In this document: positions 1-8,496 of the stretch, piece by piece | How the letters are laid out: every line of letters begins with the position of its first letter | Position numbering within the stretch: position 1 is the stretch's first letter | Origin: Candidatus Aphodousia faecipullorum | Lineage (GTDB): Bacteria; Pseudomonadota; Gammaproteobacteria; Burkholderiales; Burkholderiaceae_F | DNA: 49,541 nucleotides | Direction: 5' to 3' | Assembly (NCBI GenBank): GCA_018714205.1 | Contig: DVNR01000067.1 | Location: forward strand, 1 to 49,541 | Notes under the pieces: model-generated | Told to the model about the DNA's origin: nothing | Databases searched by the model: none | Seen by the model: only the letters and a program-made list of their open reading frames with translations | Position numbers and translations under genes: made by a program

Positions 1-1
1 A

Positions 2-811
2 GTTATGCACGAGACTGTCTTTCGCAACGTAAAGCAGTTTGCTGGAACTGAAGATGAACGCGTTGAAGGTCTGATGGACCTTGCCGCGAATCCTGAGATT
101 GATCTTATTCTTCCGATTCGTGGTGGCTATGGGCTTTCGCGAATTCTGGAACGAATTGATTTTCAGGCGATCGCAGAACGCAGTCCAGTTTTTTGTGGTT
201 ATTCTGACTTCACAGCTTTTAGTTTGGCTTATTTAACGAAGACTGGCAAGGTGACTTACCAAGGTCCCAATGGGTCCGACTTCGCCGATGAAGTGGAGTT
301 TTTGACGGAGCAGAGTTTTCACAATGCGCTCTTTAAAGATGAGTGGGTTAGCTCTTTTCCCTGCAAAGAGGCTCCAGATCTTGATATCGAGGGCACGCTT
401 TGGGGCGGTAATCTTTCAATGATTGTTTCTTTGTTGGGCACTCCTTATTTCCCTGACATTGAAGGCGGGATTCTTTTCTTGGAAGATTGTAATGACAGGG
501 CCTACCGCATCGATCGGAATTTGATGCAGTTGGATATGGCGGGCGTTCTTCGTAAGCAAAAAGCGATATTGTTCGGGGATTTCCGTGACGCTGATCCGGC
601 CCATCCACGAGAAAATGACTTTCTATTTAAGGACATGTTGCGCTTTTTGCAGTCCCGTTTACCCAATATTCCCATGTTGCAGGGGCTGCCTTTTGGTCAT
701 TCGCCGGTAAAAATCACAATGCCTGTCGGAGCCAAAATTCGTTTGAGAACGGAAAAAGGCTACGTCGTGATGAGCACATATGATCATCCGAAAGTAACAC
801 CGCGTTTTTAA
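2..811 (+). CDS. ldcA: LD-carboxypeptidase (peptidase S66), 5' end outside window
   Basis: This is a serine peptidase of the S66 (LdcA) family, which removes the terminal D-alanine from muropeptide tetrapeptides during cytoplasmic peptidoglycan recycling. The frame is open to the left edge, so the gene starts upstream. The Met codon at position 5 is probably internal, because about 35-45 N-terminal residues of the usual ~300 are missing. Seen in the sequence are the family motif RGGYG, the nucleophile context GYSDFTAF (Ser), the block LEDCNDRAYRIDR that carries the catalytic Glu, and the His in FGHSPVKI near the C terminus, so the Ser-Glu-His triad looks complete. The hybrid kinase gene starts 11 bases after the stop and may be cotranscribed. 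The family call is firm; substrate preference is inferred. Confidence 0.9.
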   Translation, partial: VMHETVFRNVKQFAGTEDERVEGLMDLAANPEIDLILPIRGGYGLSRILERIDFQAIAERSPVFCGYSDFTAFSLAYLTKTGKVTYQGPNGSDFADEVEFLTEQSFHNALFKDEWVSSFPCKEAPDLDIEGTLWGGNLSMIVSLLGTPYFPDIEGGILFLEDCNDRAYRIDRNLMQLDMAGVLRKQKAILFGDFRDADPAHPRENDFLFKDMLRFLQSRLPNIPMLQGLPFGHSPVKITMPVGAKIRLRTEKGYVVMSTYDHPKVTPRF

Positions 812-822
812 AATACTGACTT

Positions 823-2706
823 ATGTTGGATTGGATCAAGGCGCTTTGGTTCAAGCTTCTCACGAACGGAGCGCTTTACGCCGACAATCTCTCGGCTGCC
901 CAATGGCGAAGACGTCACTCCAGATTGTTGGTTCGTCAAATTCAGAGCTCTTTAAGTTTGCAACCCATCGCGCTCCTTTCAGAAGCCCTGGGAGCGGCTG
1001 TGTTGGCAGTCGTGATGTGGGATAGCAATAGTCATGCGCTCATTGTCGCTTGGGCTATATGGGTTGGACTGCATCTGTACGGTGCGATTGATTTTAACCG
1101 GCGCTTTTGGGCTGATCGTTACCGCCATGCCCGCATTCACTTTTGGATGCGAGCTTGGATGCTTTTAGCCGTTGCCGCCGGGTTGATTTGGGCCGTTGCC
1201 GGACTGTTTTTTTCATCTTCTTCACCAACAGAAACTTCTTCTCAATTCCTGTTGGTATCGATTATTTTGACGGTTACCTTTGCCTCTTGGCCGATCTATT
1301 CCTGCTGGTTGCCGAGTCTAGGTGTTTTTACTTTGCTTAGCGTGACGCCACTGGTTTTGCGTCTGGCGTTGATGTTCGGGTGGTCGCGGTTGGCGATAGC
1401 CCTCGCGTTAGTGAGTGTTATCGTATTCATCTTCTATTCGGGCCGCCGATTCAGCGCCATTGTTCAAATGTCAGTCCGTAATGACCAGGAAAATGCGATT
1501 TTGGTGAAACGTCTGACATTAGAAAAAAAATTGGCGGAAAAATTGCGTCGAGAGACTGAAGAGCAAAGTCGGGTGCGTGGTCGGTTTTTCTCGGCCGCAA
1601 ATCACGATATCCGTCAGCCACTTCAAGCAATCGGCATTTATACACAGCTTCTGCTCCAAAATAATGACCCGACAATTAAGCCGATCGTTGAGCAGCTGTC
1701 CAAATCAACAGTGGTGTTGCAGACACTGGTCGCTCAAATTCTCGAAGTCAGTCGGTTGGAGACGGGACATATTAAAGTTAATAAAGAGTCCATTAAATTA
1801 AAAGCCTTGTTGGAAGACTTGGCGGCGGAGTTTGAACCGATAGCCAGGCAAAAGGGCTTGGAATTTAAACTTAAAACCGTTGATGTCAATGTCTATACTG
1901 ATCCTCAATTGCTACTGAGGGCTTTGCGCAATTTGCTCAATAATGCGCTTGCCTACACTCAAAAGGGCAGTATTTATTTAGCTGCGCGTTTAATCGCAGG
2001 CAGAAATGTGAGCATTTGCGTGCTCGATAGCGGTTCCGGCATCGGGAAAGATGATCAGAAAAAAATCTTTGATACTTTTTATCGCGCACATGCAACGCGT
2101 GACCAAGCCGAAGGTTTCGGTTTGGGACTTTCTATCGTGAAGATGATTTGCGATCAGCTTCAATTTACTTTGACGCTAAGTTCTCGTCTCGGGCGGGGTT
2201 CTGTTTTTCGAATCAAAATGCCGGTTCATGAAGCAGAGCAAGCTCGAATTTTCAATCAGCAACGACAAAAAGGCCTCTCTGCAGAGCCAGTCAGAGGTTG
2301 TGTGGCATTGGTTGAAGACAATGCGATGGTTAGAGACAGCCTAAAAGCTTTAATTCAAAATTGGGGAGCCACTGTGATTGCGGCCGAGACGATGACGGAC
2401 GCCTTTGTTAAACAAATTCGACAACTGCCGACGTTAGATATCATCGTTTGCGACTTTAATTTGGGCGAAGAGCAAAATGGTTTGGAAGTTATTTTAGGGT
2501 TGTCGAAATTGCGAGGTAAAACAGTTCCCTCGTTGTTATTGACCGCTGTCGCAGAAGATATCATCAAGGCAGACTACGTAAGAATTTTGCGCGGTCTCAC
2601 GGATCGAGAAGCCGCATTGTTCGCTATGCCGCGGATCATGCAAAAACCGGTTAGCGGCGAAGAATTAAATCAGGTCTTGAGACAGTTGACAGAGGCGCGA
2701 AATTAA
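823..2706 (+). CDS. Membrane hybrid histidine kinase with C-terminal receiver domain
   Basis: This is a 627-residue sensor kinase. The first ~210 residues hold about six hydrophobic segments and no recognisable periplasmic sensor domain, followed by a short coiled linker. The HisKA domain carries the phospho-acceptor His261 in the motif NHDIRQPLQA, typical of the HDxRQPLQ kinase subgroup. The HATPase_c domain shows DSGSGIG (Asp402) and GFGLGLSIVK. A receiver domain fills the C terminus, with phospho-acceptor Asp544 in VCDFNLG. The start at 823 has only a weak ribosome binding site and may be translationally coupled to the upstream gene. The stop codon overlaps that of the convergent response regulator, the obvious candidate partner. 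The signal is unknown. A multistep relay from the kinase through its own receiver is possible but not shown. Confidence 0.9.
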   Translation: MLDWIKALWFKLLTNGALYADNLSAAQWRRRHSRLLVRQIQSSLSLQPIALLSEALGAAVLAVVMWDSNSHALIVAWAIWVGLHLYGAIDFNRRFWADRYRHARIHFWMRAWMLLAVAAGLIWAVAGLFFSSSSPTETSSQFLLVSIILTVTFASWPIYSCWLPSLGVFTLLSVTPLVLRLALMFGWSRLAIALALVSVIVFIFYSGRRFSAIVQMSVRNDQENAILVKRLTLEKKLAEKLRRETEEQSRVRGRFFSAANHDIRQPLQAIGIYTQLLLQNNDPTIKPIVEQLSKSTVVLQTLVAQILEVSRLETGHIKVNKESIKLKALLEDLAAEFEPIARQKGLEFKLKTVDVNVYTDPQLLLRALRNLLNNALAYTQKGSIYLAARLIAGRNVSICVLDSGSGIGKDDQKKIFDTFYRAHATRDQAEGFGLGLSIVKMICDQLQFTLTLSSRLGRGSVFRIKMPVHEAEQARIFNQQRQKGLSAEPVRGCVALVEDNAMVRDSLKALIQNWGATVIAAETMTDAFVKQIRQLPTLDIIVCDFNLGEEQNGLEVILGLSKLRGKTVPSLLLTAVAEDIIKADYVRILRGLTDREAALFAMPRIMQKPVSGEELNQVLRQLTEARN

Positions 2707-3362
2707 TCCTCAAATTCAAAACCATGTCGACGAGCTTCTAATAACGCTTCGGTGCGATTGTTGGCCCCAAAAGCACGATAGATCGCAGTGACGTGAGTTT
2801 TTACCGTCCCTTCAGACAAATTAAGTTCTTTGCAAATGCGCTTAATGGGCGCTCCCTTCGCTAACAGGTGCAACACATCCTTTTGGCGATCGGTCAGATG
2901 AACGGGCACTTGGGGGGAGGTTTTTGCTTCGCGCGCTGTAAAAAGCCCGTTTCGTTGCGCCTGAGCGAGAAGTTTGACCGGAATATATACGCCGCCATTG
3001 AGAACAAAACGTATAGCTTCGGTCAGTAAATTGGCATCCAAGGATTTAGGAATAAAACCGGCGGCTCCCATTTGCAAGACTTTAACTACGCTTAATTCAT
3101 CTTCGAGACCACTCATAACTAATATTTTCAGCATTGGGTGTTCTTTGACAATCTCCTCAACCAAGCTCGTCCCCTTGACCCCGGGAATAGAGAGATCCAG
3201 GATCATCAAATCCGCCGTATCACCGTAATCTTTAGCAAGAGCTAGCGCTTCATCCTTCGTGTTTGCTGTGTGAACATCGTTAGCAGTGCCGTCGTAATTT
3301 TTCAACAGCATGCTGAGCGCCATCGTTACAATCGAATGATCGTCAATGATTAGAAATTGCAT
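2703..3362 (-). CDS. NarL/FixJ-type response regulator with LuxR HTH
   Basis: This is a 219-residue two-component response regulator. The receiver domain (residues 1-120) has the acidic pair Asp7-Asp8, phospho-acceptor Asp56 in LMILDLSIPG, Ser84 and Lys106 in IPKSLDA. The C-terminal LuxR-type helix-turn-helix (about residues 150-212) reads LTDRQKDVLHLLAKG, then LSEGTVKTHV. It is a DNA-binding output regulator. It converges on the hybrid kinase, and the two stop codons overlap by four bases. The pairing is inferred from position alone. Target genes are unknown; the promoter side faces ccmC, so ccmC-ccmD may be divergently controlled. Confidence 0.92.
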   Translation of the reverse strand: MQFLIIDDHSIVTMALSMLLKNYDGTANDVHTANTKDEALALAKDYGDTADLMILDLSIPGVKGTSLVEEIVKEHPMLKILVMSGLEDELSVVKVLQMGAAGFIPKSLDANLLTEAIRFVLNGGVYIPVKLLAQAQRNGLFTAREAKTSPQVPVHLTDRQKDVLHLLAKGAPIKRICKELNLSEGTVKTHVTAIYRAFGANNRTEALLEARRHGFEFED

Positions 3363-3442
3363 AGTTACTCTCTTAGGACCAACTGAATAATTCTAATGAC
3401 ATTACAGGTAAAATTAGCAAGTCATTTTTGGGTTTTTATCGC

Positions 3443-4174
3443 ATGCGGATCTTACCTAAACAATTTTATTTTCTAGCCGGCCGTCTTATTCCGATGTTCT
3501 TGATCACAGCCTGCGTTTTCCTATTATCGGCTTTGATATGGATGTTTGGTTTTTCGGACACAACAGATATCGGCTCTGCTGATATTTACTGGGTTTTTTA
3601 TTTGCATATCGCCTCCTCAGCAGTGGCTATTGTGTTTTACTTTGTCATGGCGCTGGCTTCATTGGTGACACTGACTTCTAGAACAAGCCTATATGGCCCG
3701 ATGACGGCATGCGCCATTGCGCCAACGGGTTTCGTTATGACGGTTTTCGCAATTGGAACTGGCGCGCTTTTCGGTCGACCGATATGGGGGCAATATTGGG
3801 TCTGGGACGCTCGTTTAAGCGGTCTTTTGATTTTGCTCCTATTTTTTGGCGCATTTATCACATTCGCCAATTCCAAGGGATTTCATTTAAGGCGTCATAC
3901 GGACGTTAGGTCAGCCTTAGTTGCCGTTTTGGGACTAATTGTCTTGCCGGTTTCTTATTGGTTTTTTGGCACGATGGCGCCAATGGCTCATGATTTGAGT
4001 AAAAGTTTGGAGCGCTCAAGTGGGCAAGATGCTTATATTCTGATGATTAGTTTTACGCTGATGTTGGGCTTTTATGCGATCGGAATGGTTTTATCACGTT
4101 CGAGAACCATTATTTTGGAACGCGAAAGGCGAGCGGTATGGGCTCAGGAGGATGCTTTGGAGGGTAAATTATGA
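3443..4174 (+). CDS. ccmC: CcmC-like cytochrome c maturation heme-handling protein
   Basis: This is an inner-membrane protein of the CcmC/HemeHandling family. CcmC loads heme onto the chaperone CcmE in system I cytochrome c maturation. The tryptophan-rich WWD motif is present as WGQYWVWDARL (about residues 115-125 from the ATG used here), flanked by two conserved histidines, His55 (YLHIA) and His183 (MAHDL), which match the two axial heme ligands of the family. Six hydrophobic segments are visible and the length, ~243 residues, is typical. A TTG at 3428 in the same frame would add five residues; neither start has a good ribosome binding site. It overlaps ccmD by four bases. No other ccm gene is in the window. 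Confidence 0.85.
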   Translation: MRILPKQFYFLAGRLIPMFLITACVFLLSALIWMFGFSDTTDIGSADIYWVFYLHIASSAVAIVFYFVMALASLVTLTSRTSLYGPMTACAIAPTGFVMTVFAIGTGALFGRPIWGQYWVWDARLSGLLILLLFFGAFITFANSKGFHLRRHTDVRSALVAVLGLIVLPVSYWFFGTMAPMAHDLSKSLERSSGQDAYILMISFTLMLGFYAIGMVLSRSRTIILERERRAVWAQEDALEGKL

Positions 4175-4356
4175 CCATTTTGACTTGGCTTAATCTTTCA
4201 GAGGCGGCGCAGTATGTCATTATGGCTTTTGTTCTGATGATCGCGTTGGCGAGCTATGAAATATTCAGTTTGAAAGCCAGACGCTTTAGGGCCTATTCAA
4301 CATTGCTGCGTGAAGCGCGCGCTCGTTTAAGTGAGATGCATCTTCGCGTGGATTGA
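4171..4356 (+). CDS. ccmD: CcmD-like single-span heme exporter subunit
   Basis: This 61-residue protein has one hydrophobic segment (about residues 12-30) followed by a basic, helical cytoplasmic tail rich in Arg and Lys. That is the architecture of CcmD, the small subunit that releases holo-CcmE from the CcmABC complex. The sequence itself is poorly conserved in this family, so the call rests mainly on size, topology and its ATGA overlap with the ccmC stop. The two are evidently translated together. A hairpin terminator follows 20 bases downstream, so the transcript ends here without ccmE, ccmF or ccmH. Confidence 0.7.
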   Translation: MTILTWLNLSEAAQYVIMAFVLMIALASYEIFSLKARRFRAYSTLLREARARLSEMHLRVD

Positions 4357-4371
4357 GGTGTACAAAATTCA

Positions 4372-4400
4372 AAAAAAGCAGCCCGAAGGCTGCTTTTCTT
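4372..4400. terminator. Bidirectional intrinsic terminator between ccmD and cstA
   Basis: A perfect 8-bp stem (AAGCAGCC/GGCTGCTT, 4376-4383 with 4388-4395) closes a CGAA tetraloop, with an A-tract before it and a T-tract after it. It lies between two convergent genes and can end transcription in both directions. Confidence 0.88.
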
Positions 4401-4413
4401 GATGTTAGGAGCG

Positions 4414-6243
4414 TTATTCGTTGACTAGCGCTTTAACTTCAACACCATAACTATCTTTAACTGTTGTTTTGATGTTGATTAAGGCCAACCAACGACGTAA
4501 GGTTCCAACGATAACAAAAAGCATCAAACACATCACCAAGACCGAAAGGGTGGCCAAAAGATACTGACCGGCCGGTAAATATTGATTTAAGACCAACCAG
4601 ATACCGGCCCAAAACGTGATAATGGTCATCAGAATGCCCGGTACTCCTGTAATGGGAGCGTACTTAGTTTTGTTCAGTCTCAAAATGACGGTTGTGCCAA
4701 TCAGCAAGGTGACAGAGGCGAGCAATTGGTTGCAAATGCCAAATAGTGGCCAAATCGAACCGATATCGCCGGAATAAACGAGATAACCCCATGAACCAGT
4801 GAAGATAACTGATGTGATGAGAATACCGGGTCGCCATTCTTTGTCTGCGAACTTCGGCCAAACTTTACCCATCATTTCTTGCAAGAAGAAGCGTCCGACA
4901 CGAGTGCCGGCGTCAACAGCAGTCAAAATGAAAACCGCTTCAAACATGATGGCAAAATGGTACCAATAGGCCATCAGGTGTTCCATAAAGGGAATTTGGG
5001 AGAAAATGTGAGCCATGCCGACAGCTAAAGAAACCGAGCCGCCCGGACGGGCCATCAAGCTTTCTTGAACCTGAGCTTCTAGATGCGGCAACTCTTGGAC
5101 AGCCATGCCGAGAGCTGCGAATTTGTCCGCCGGAGCATTAATGGCAAAGTAATCAGCTGGGACGAGAACACAAGCGGCAACTAAAGCCATTACAGCGACA
5201 AAGCCTTCAGTCAACATGGCGCCGTAACCGACAAACAGCACATCGCGTTCATTGGAAATCATTTTAGGTGTTGTTCCCGTGCCAATGGTCGCATGGAAAC
5301 CGGACAGGGCGCCGCAGGCGATCGTGATAAAGATGAACGGAATGACGGGGCCGCCAACGATCGGTCCACCACCATGCACAAATTCCGTAAACGCGGGCAT
5401 TTGGAATGTCGGCATCACAAAAGCGATACCTAAAGCAAGAGCGGCGATGGTGCCGATTTTCAAAAATGTTGACAGATAGTCGCGCGGCAATAGTAAAAGC
5501 CAAACCGGCAATACTGACGCTAAGAAGCCATATATTGGAATGAGCAAACTCATGGGTTTGCGATCAATATCCAACCAACCGAAATATTCCGGGTGAGCGG
5601 CGACCCATGGGCCGGACAGAATGCAAAGGAAAAGAAGGACAACGCCAATGGCTGTTGCGCCCTTGACATCGCCTTTTCGCCAAACTTGCATGTAAAGCCC
5701 CATGATAATGGCGATGGGAATTGTTGCCGCAACCGTATAGGTTGACCACAGCGAATTGTGCATGGCGTTAACCACGGCAATTGAAAGACCCGCCAAGGTC
5801 AGAATCAAAATGGCTAACACAGCCCAAGATGCCACAAAACCGGTGGTTTTATCGATTTCCGAACTGGCAATGTAGGCTAAAGAACGACCGCGGTGGCGCA
5901 CAGAGCAGAAAAGAACCACCATGTCGTGCACACCACCGGCGAGCACGCAGCCGATTAAAATCCAAAGCAATCCGGGCATGTAACCGAACTGCGCTGCTAG
6001 CACTGGGCCAAGCAAGGGACCCGCGGCCGCAATGGCGGCAAAGTGATGGCCGAACAAAACATATTTATTGGTGGGAACATAGTCCTGACCGTCTGAGAAA
6101 CGAACGGCAGGAGTTTGACGAGCTTCGTTGACGTTGAGAACTTTTTGGGCAATATACAAACCGTAAAAACGATAGGCTATTGCAAAGACGCACAACGCAG
6201 CAAAAACAATGGTCAGAGCGTTAACGCCACTGGCTGAGTCCAT
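4414..6243 (-). CDS. cstA: Carbon starvation protein A family transporter
   Basis: This 609-residue polytopic membrane protein belongs to the CstA family (peptide/pyruvate uptake in enterobacteria). The N-terminal CstA core motif is clear: FSDGQDYVPTNKYVLFGHHFA, then AGPLLGPVLAAQFGY and the GGVHDMVVLF block. More than a dozen hydrophobic segments follow. It is about 90 residues shorter than E. coli CstA and resembles the shorter form common outside enterobacteria. The start is well supported by an AGGAGG ribosome binding site 8 bases upstream of the ATG. It is monocistronic, flanked by terminators on both sides. In an asaccharolytic anaerobe it would fit amino-acid, peptide or pyruvate scavenging, but the substrate is inferred. 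Confidence 0.93.
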   Translation of the reverse strand: MDSASGVNALTIVFAALCVFAIAYRFYGLYIAQKVLNVNEARQTPAVRFSDGQDYVPTNKYVLFGHHFAAIAAAGPLLGPVLAAQFGYMPGLLWILIGCVLAGGVHDMVVLFCSVRHRGRSLAYIASSEIDKTTGFVASWAVLAILILTLAGLSIAVVNAMHNSLWSTYTVAATIPIAIIMGLYMQVWRKGDVKGATAIGVVLLFLCILSGPWVAAHPEYFGWLDIDRKPMSLLIPIYGFLASVLPVWLLLLPRDYLSTFLKIGTIAALALGIAFVMPTFQMPAFTEFVHGGGPIVGGPVIPFIFITIACGALSGFHATIGTGTTPKMISNERDVLFVGYGAMLTEGFVAVMALVAACVLVPADYFAINAPADKFAALGMAVQELPHLEAQVQESLMARPGGSVSLAVGMAHIFSQIPFMEHLMAYWYHFAIMFEAVFILTAVDAGTRVGRFFLQEMMGKVWPKFADKEWRPGILITSVIFTGSWGYLVYSGDIGSIWPLFGICNQLLASVTLLIGTTVILRLNKTKYAPITGVPGILMTIITFWAGIWLVLNQYLPAGQYLLATLSVLVMCLMLFVIVGTLRRWLALINIKTTVKDSYGVEVKALVNE

Positions 6244-6350
6244 AGGAAGACCTCCTTCGAGTGAACACTTTCATGCAGTGTAACAGGTTGCTCGTATCGA
6301 CAGCGAACCAGCTATCACAGTATTGAGCTAAGACAAAGGATGATGAGGCT

Positions 6351-6395
6351 GAAAATAGAAAAGTCGTGGCAACGGACCGAGTGTTGCCACGACTT
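6351..6395 (-). terminator. Strong intrinsic terminator downstream of rlhA
   Basis: A perfect 13-bp inverted repeat (AAGTCGTGGCAAC, 6361-6373, with its complement at 6383-6395) has a 9-base loop. Read on the minus strand it is followed by the U-rich run TTCTATTTTC. It should end transcripts coming from rlhA before they enter cstA. It lies about 150 bases past the rlhA stop, leaving room for a long structured 3' end (see the next entry). Confidence 0.75.
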
Positions 6396-6399
6396 AGGT

Positions 6400-6482
6400 G
6401 TCTGAACTCATCGCTGAGTTCTTTCACAGGAAGGACTTTAACATAATTAAGTAATGGTTTCTACTGATACGTCCTTCTTTTT
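6400..6482. other. Two further hairpins in the rlhA-cstA gap, possible small RNA
   Basis: Next to the terminator are a 7-bp hairpin with a tetraloop (GAACTCA at 6404-6410 with TGAGTTC at 6415-6421) and a second 7-bp pairing (GAAGGAC at 6430-6436 with GTCCTTC at 6471-6477) across a 34-base loop, followed by TTTTT on the plus strand. No open reading frame explains them. They could be the structured 3' untranslated region of rlhA or a plus-strand small RNA ending at 6482. I see no strong promoter for the latter. Confidence 0.35.
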
Positions 6483-6541
6483 GTAACAGTGGATCGTTTT
6501 TTCCCTCATTGTTTGAGTTATTTCAAAAAACTGAACGGCGC

Positions 6542-8485
6542 TTACTTTTGGCGGCTTTTGATTGACGGCAAATGCCCTAATGAAACCGAGCTGCGAACGC
6601 GTCCCAATAAAGTCATTTCACAGCGTTTGCAATCAAATGTTGCTCTGTACGAATTAGGACCGGTTTTCAGGATAAGGGGATCAGGACGCATTAGTTTTTT
6701 CAGCGACGGATCTTTTTTGATCGCTTCCAAATGATCTTTTAAACAGAGTCCTAGAGCGAAACGAACACAATGTTTGGTTTGCATCAAGGCGATTTCGCGA
6801 TGAACGTCACCGGTTTCCACGGCAGGTTCTGTGATCTCGCAACGATGGCGTCGATAAAAACGAATGGCTTGCTCGTTTAGGACATTGGCTCGGTAATCAA
6901 CAGGATCCGGGTAGGGCAACAATGTTTCATCGGGTAGCGCGCGTGTAAGTGGTTTCCAGGCGTCCAAACGCGCTTTTGTCAGTTGTTCGCAAGCCTCGCG
7001 ACGCATTTCATTGACTAAACTTGCTGGAGCGAACCACTCATTGCCTTTAATGACTATTGATTCAACTTGAAAATCGGTCTGACCCAGTTTGGATAAATTG
7101 TTCCGAAGACTGGCCTCATTTTTCAGAGCGTCCGACGCTTTATTAATTTCACAGAGGCCACGATTAACACGTACCAGAACATTGTGATGGTCCGACAGCG
7201 TCAGCTCAAAACCCTGGGCGGTCGCAGTCCATTCCATACTGATGGGTATTAACCGTTTAGCGGTCGGCTTAGTCAACGCCTCTTCCCAGTGACGATCGTG
7301 ATTGCGAAATAGCGTCATTCCGGGTTTTAATTGCGGATGCTTTCGGTAGATTGGTTTTTCTCGTAGCGTCAAGCGCCAGAGGTTGTGAGTCAATGATTCT
7401 GCGCGATTGATGGCAAAGCCCGATAAAGTGTTTTCTCGGGTGAGGTAGGTAAAGCCGTCTCCGTTGTGTAGCTCATCTAGGCTGGAGATCTCCAAACTGT
7501 CCGCATTGACTCGAACGATTTTGCCGACAGGGATCCCTGCGTCTTTCGGCGTGTCGAACGCAACCATGTCATGATGGCGTTCACGAGTGAAATAGTCTGT
7601 GAAGCCACGGTTAAAACTCTTTTTTAAATCGGGCTCAAAAGTAATGAAGCTCGTGCCATCGCTACTTCGCTTTAATCCTGGGTGCCGAGCAATGATTTCA
7701 TCAAGTTTCCGACGATAGTAGGCCGTGACGTTCTTCACATATTGGACGTCTTTGAGTCGTCCTTCGATTTTAAAACTGCTCACTCCGGCTTCGATCAGTG
7801 CTTCCAAGTTTTCGCTTTGGTTATTGTCTCTTAGAGAAAGCACATGTTTATCTTTGGCTAGCAGTTTGCCGTCTTCTGTATAAACACTGTATGGCAGTCG
7901 GCACAATTGAGCGCAAGCGCCACGATTGGCGCTTCGACCGGTTGCCGCAAAACTGGCGTAACACTGACCGGAATAGCTAACGCAAAGGGCGCCGTGAATG
8001 AAATACTCTATCCGCGCATGCCGCAAAAGTGAATGAGTTTTGGCGACAGTATCCAAGTTGGACTCTCTGGCAAGCACGATTTGAGAAAAACCGAGACTTT
8101 CCAAAAAGCGGGCTTTTTCCGGTGTTCTGACGTCACATTGCGTAGAAGCGTGAAGTTGAATCGGGGGAAGATCAGCTTCTAATAACCCCATATCCTGAAC
8201 GATCAGCGCATCGACGCCATTTTTATATGCTTGCCATGCCAAATCGACCGCTTGAGGCATTTCCTCATCAGCGACGAGGGTATTCAGAGTCATGTAGACC
8301 CTCGCATTGAATCGGTGAGCAAAATCAGTGAGTCGATTGATTTCGGCGAAAGTATTGGCGGCGTCTTCACGTGCGCCAAATCCCGGACCACCGATGTAGA
8401 CGGCGTCAGCACCGTGCAAGATTGCTTCTATGCCAATGTCGGCATTTCTCGCAGGTGCAAGCAATTCCAATGCGTGGTATACCAT
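6542..8485 (-). CDS. rlhA: U32 peptidase-family 23S rRNA C2501 hydroxylase RlhA
   Basis: This 647-residue member of peptidase family U32 matches the RlhA (YdcP) subfamily across its length. In E. coli RlhA is needed for 5-hydroxylation of C2501 in 23S rRNA. Diagnostic blocks are LELLAPARNADIGIEAILHG and ADAVYIGGPGFGAR at the N terminus, IQLHASTQCDVRT, and the cysteine region FIHGALCVSYSGQCY to RGACAQLCRLPY that is thought to hold the cofactor or cluster. The collagenase-like domain follows. The C terminus has KHCVRFALGLC and a DCKRCE pair. It is the last gene of tatD - ankyrin protein - rlhA; its ATG is 11 bases after the ankyrin stop, preceded by AGGAT. The activity is assigned by homology. 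Confidence 0.92.
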   Translation of the reverse strand: MVYHALELLAPARNADIGIEAILHGADAVYIGGPGFGAREDAANTFAEINRLTDFAHRFNARVYMTLNTLVADEEMPQAVDLAWQAYKNGVDALIVQDMGLLEADLPPIQLHASTQCDVRTPEKARFLESLGFSQIVLARESNLDTVAKTHSLLRHARIEYFIHGALCVSYSGQCYASFAATGRSANRGACAQLCRLPYSVYTEDGKLLAKDKHVLSLRDNNQSENLEALIEAGVSSFKIEGRLKDVQYVKNVTAYYRRKLDEIIARHPGLKRSSDGTSFITFEPDLKKSFNRGFTDYFTRERHHDMVAFDTPKDAGIPVGKIVRVNADSLEISSLDELHNGDGFTYLTRENTLSGFAINRAESLTHNLWRLTLREKPIYRKHPQLKPGMTLFRNHDRHWEEALTKPTAKRLIPISMEWTATAQGFELTLSDHHNVLVRVNRGLCEINKASDALKNEASLRNNLSKLGQTDFQVESIVIKGNEWFAPASLVNEMRREACEQLTKARLDAWKPLTRALPDETLLPYPDPVDYRANVLNEQAIRFYRRHRCEITEPAVETGDVHREIALMQTKHCVRFALGLCLKDHLEAIKKDPSLKKLMRPDPLILKTGPNSYRATFDCKRCEMTLLGRVRSSVSLGHLPSIKSRQK

Positions 8486-8496
8486 GAGTGATCATC

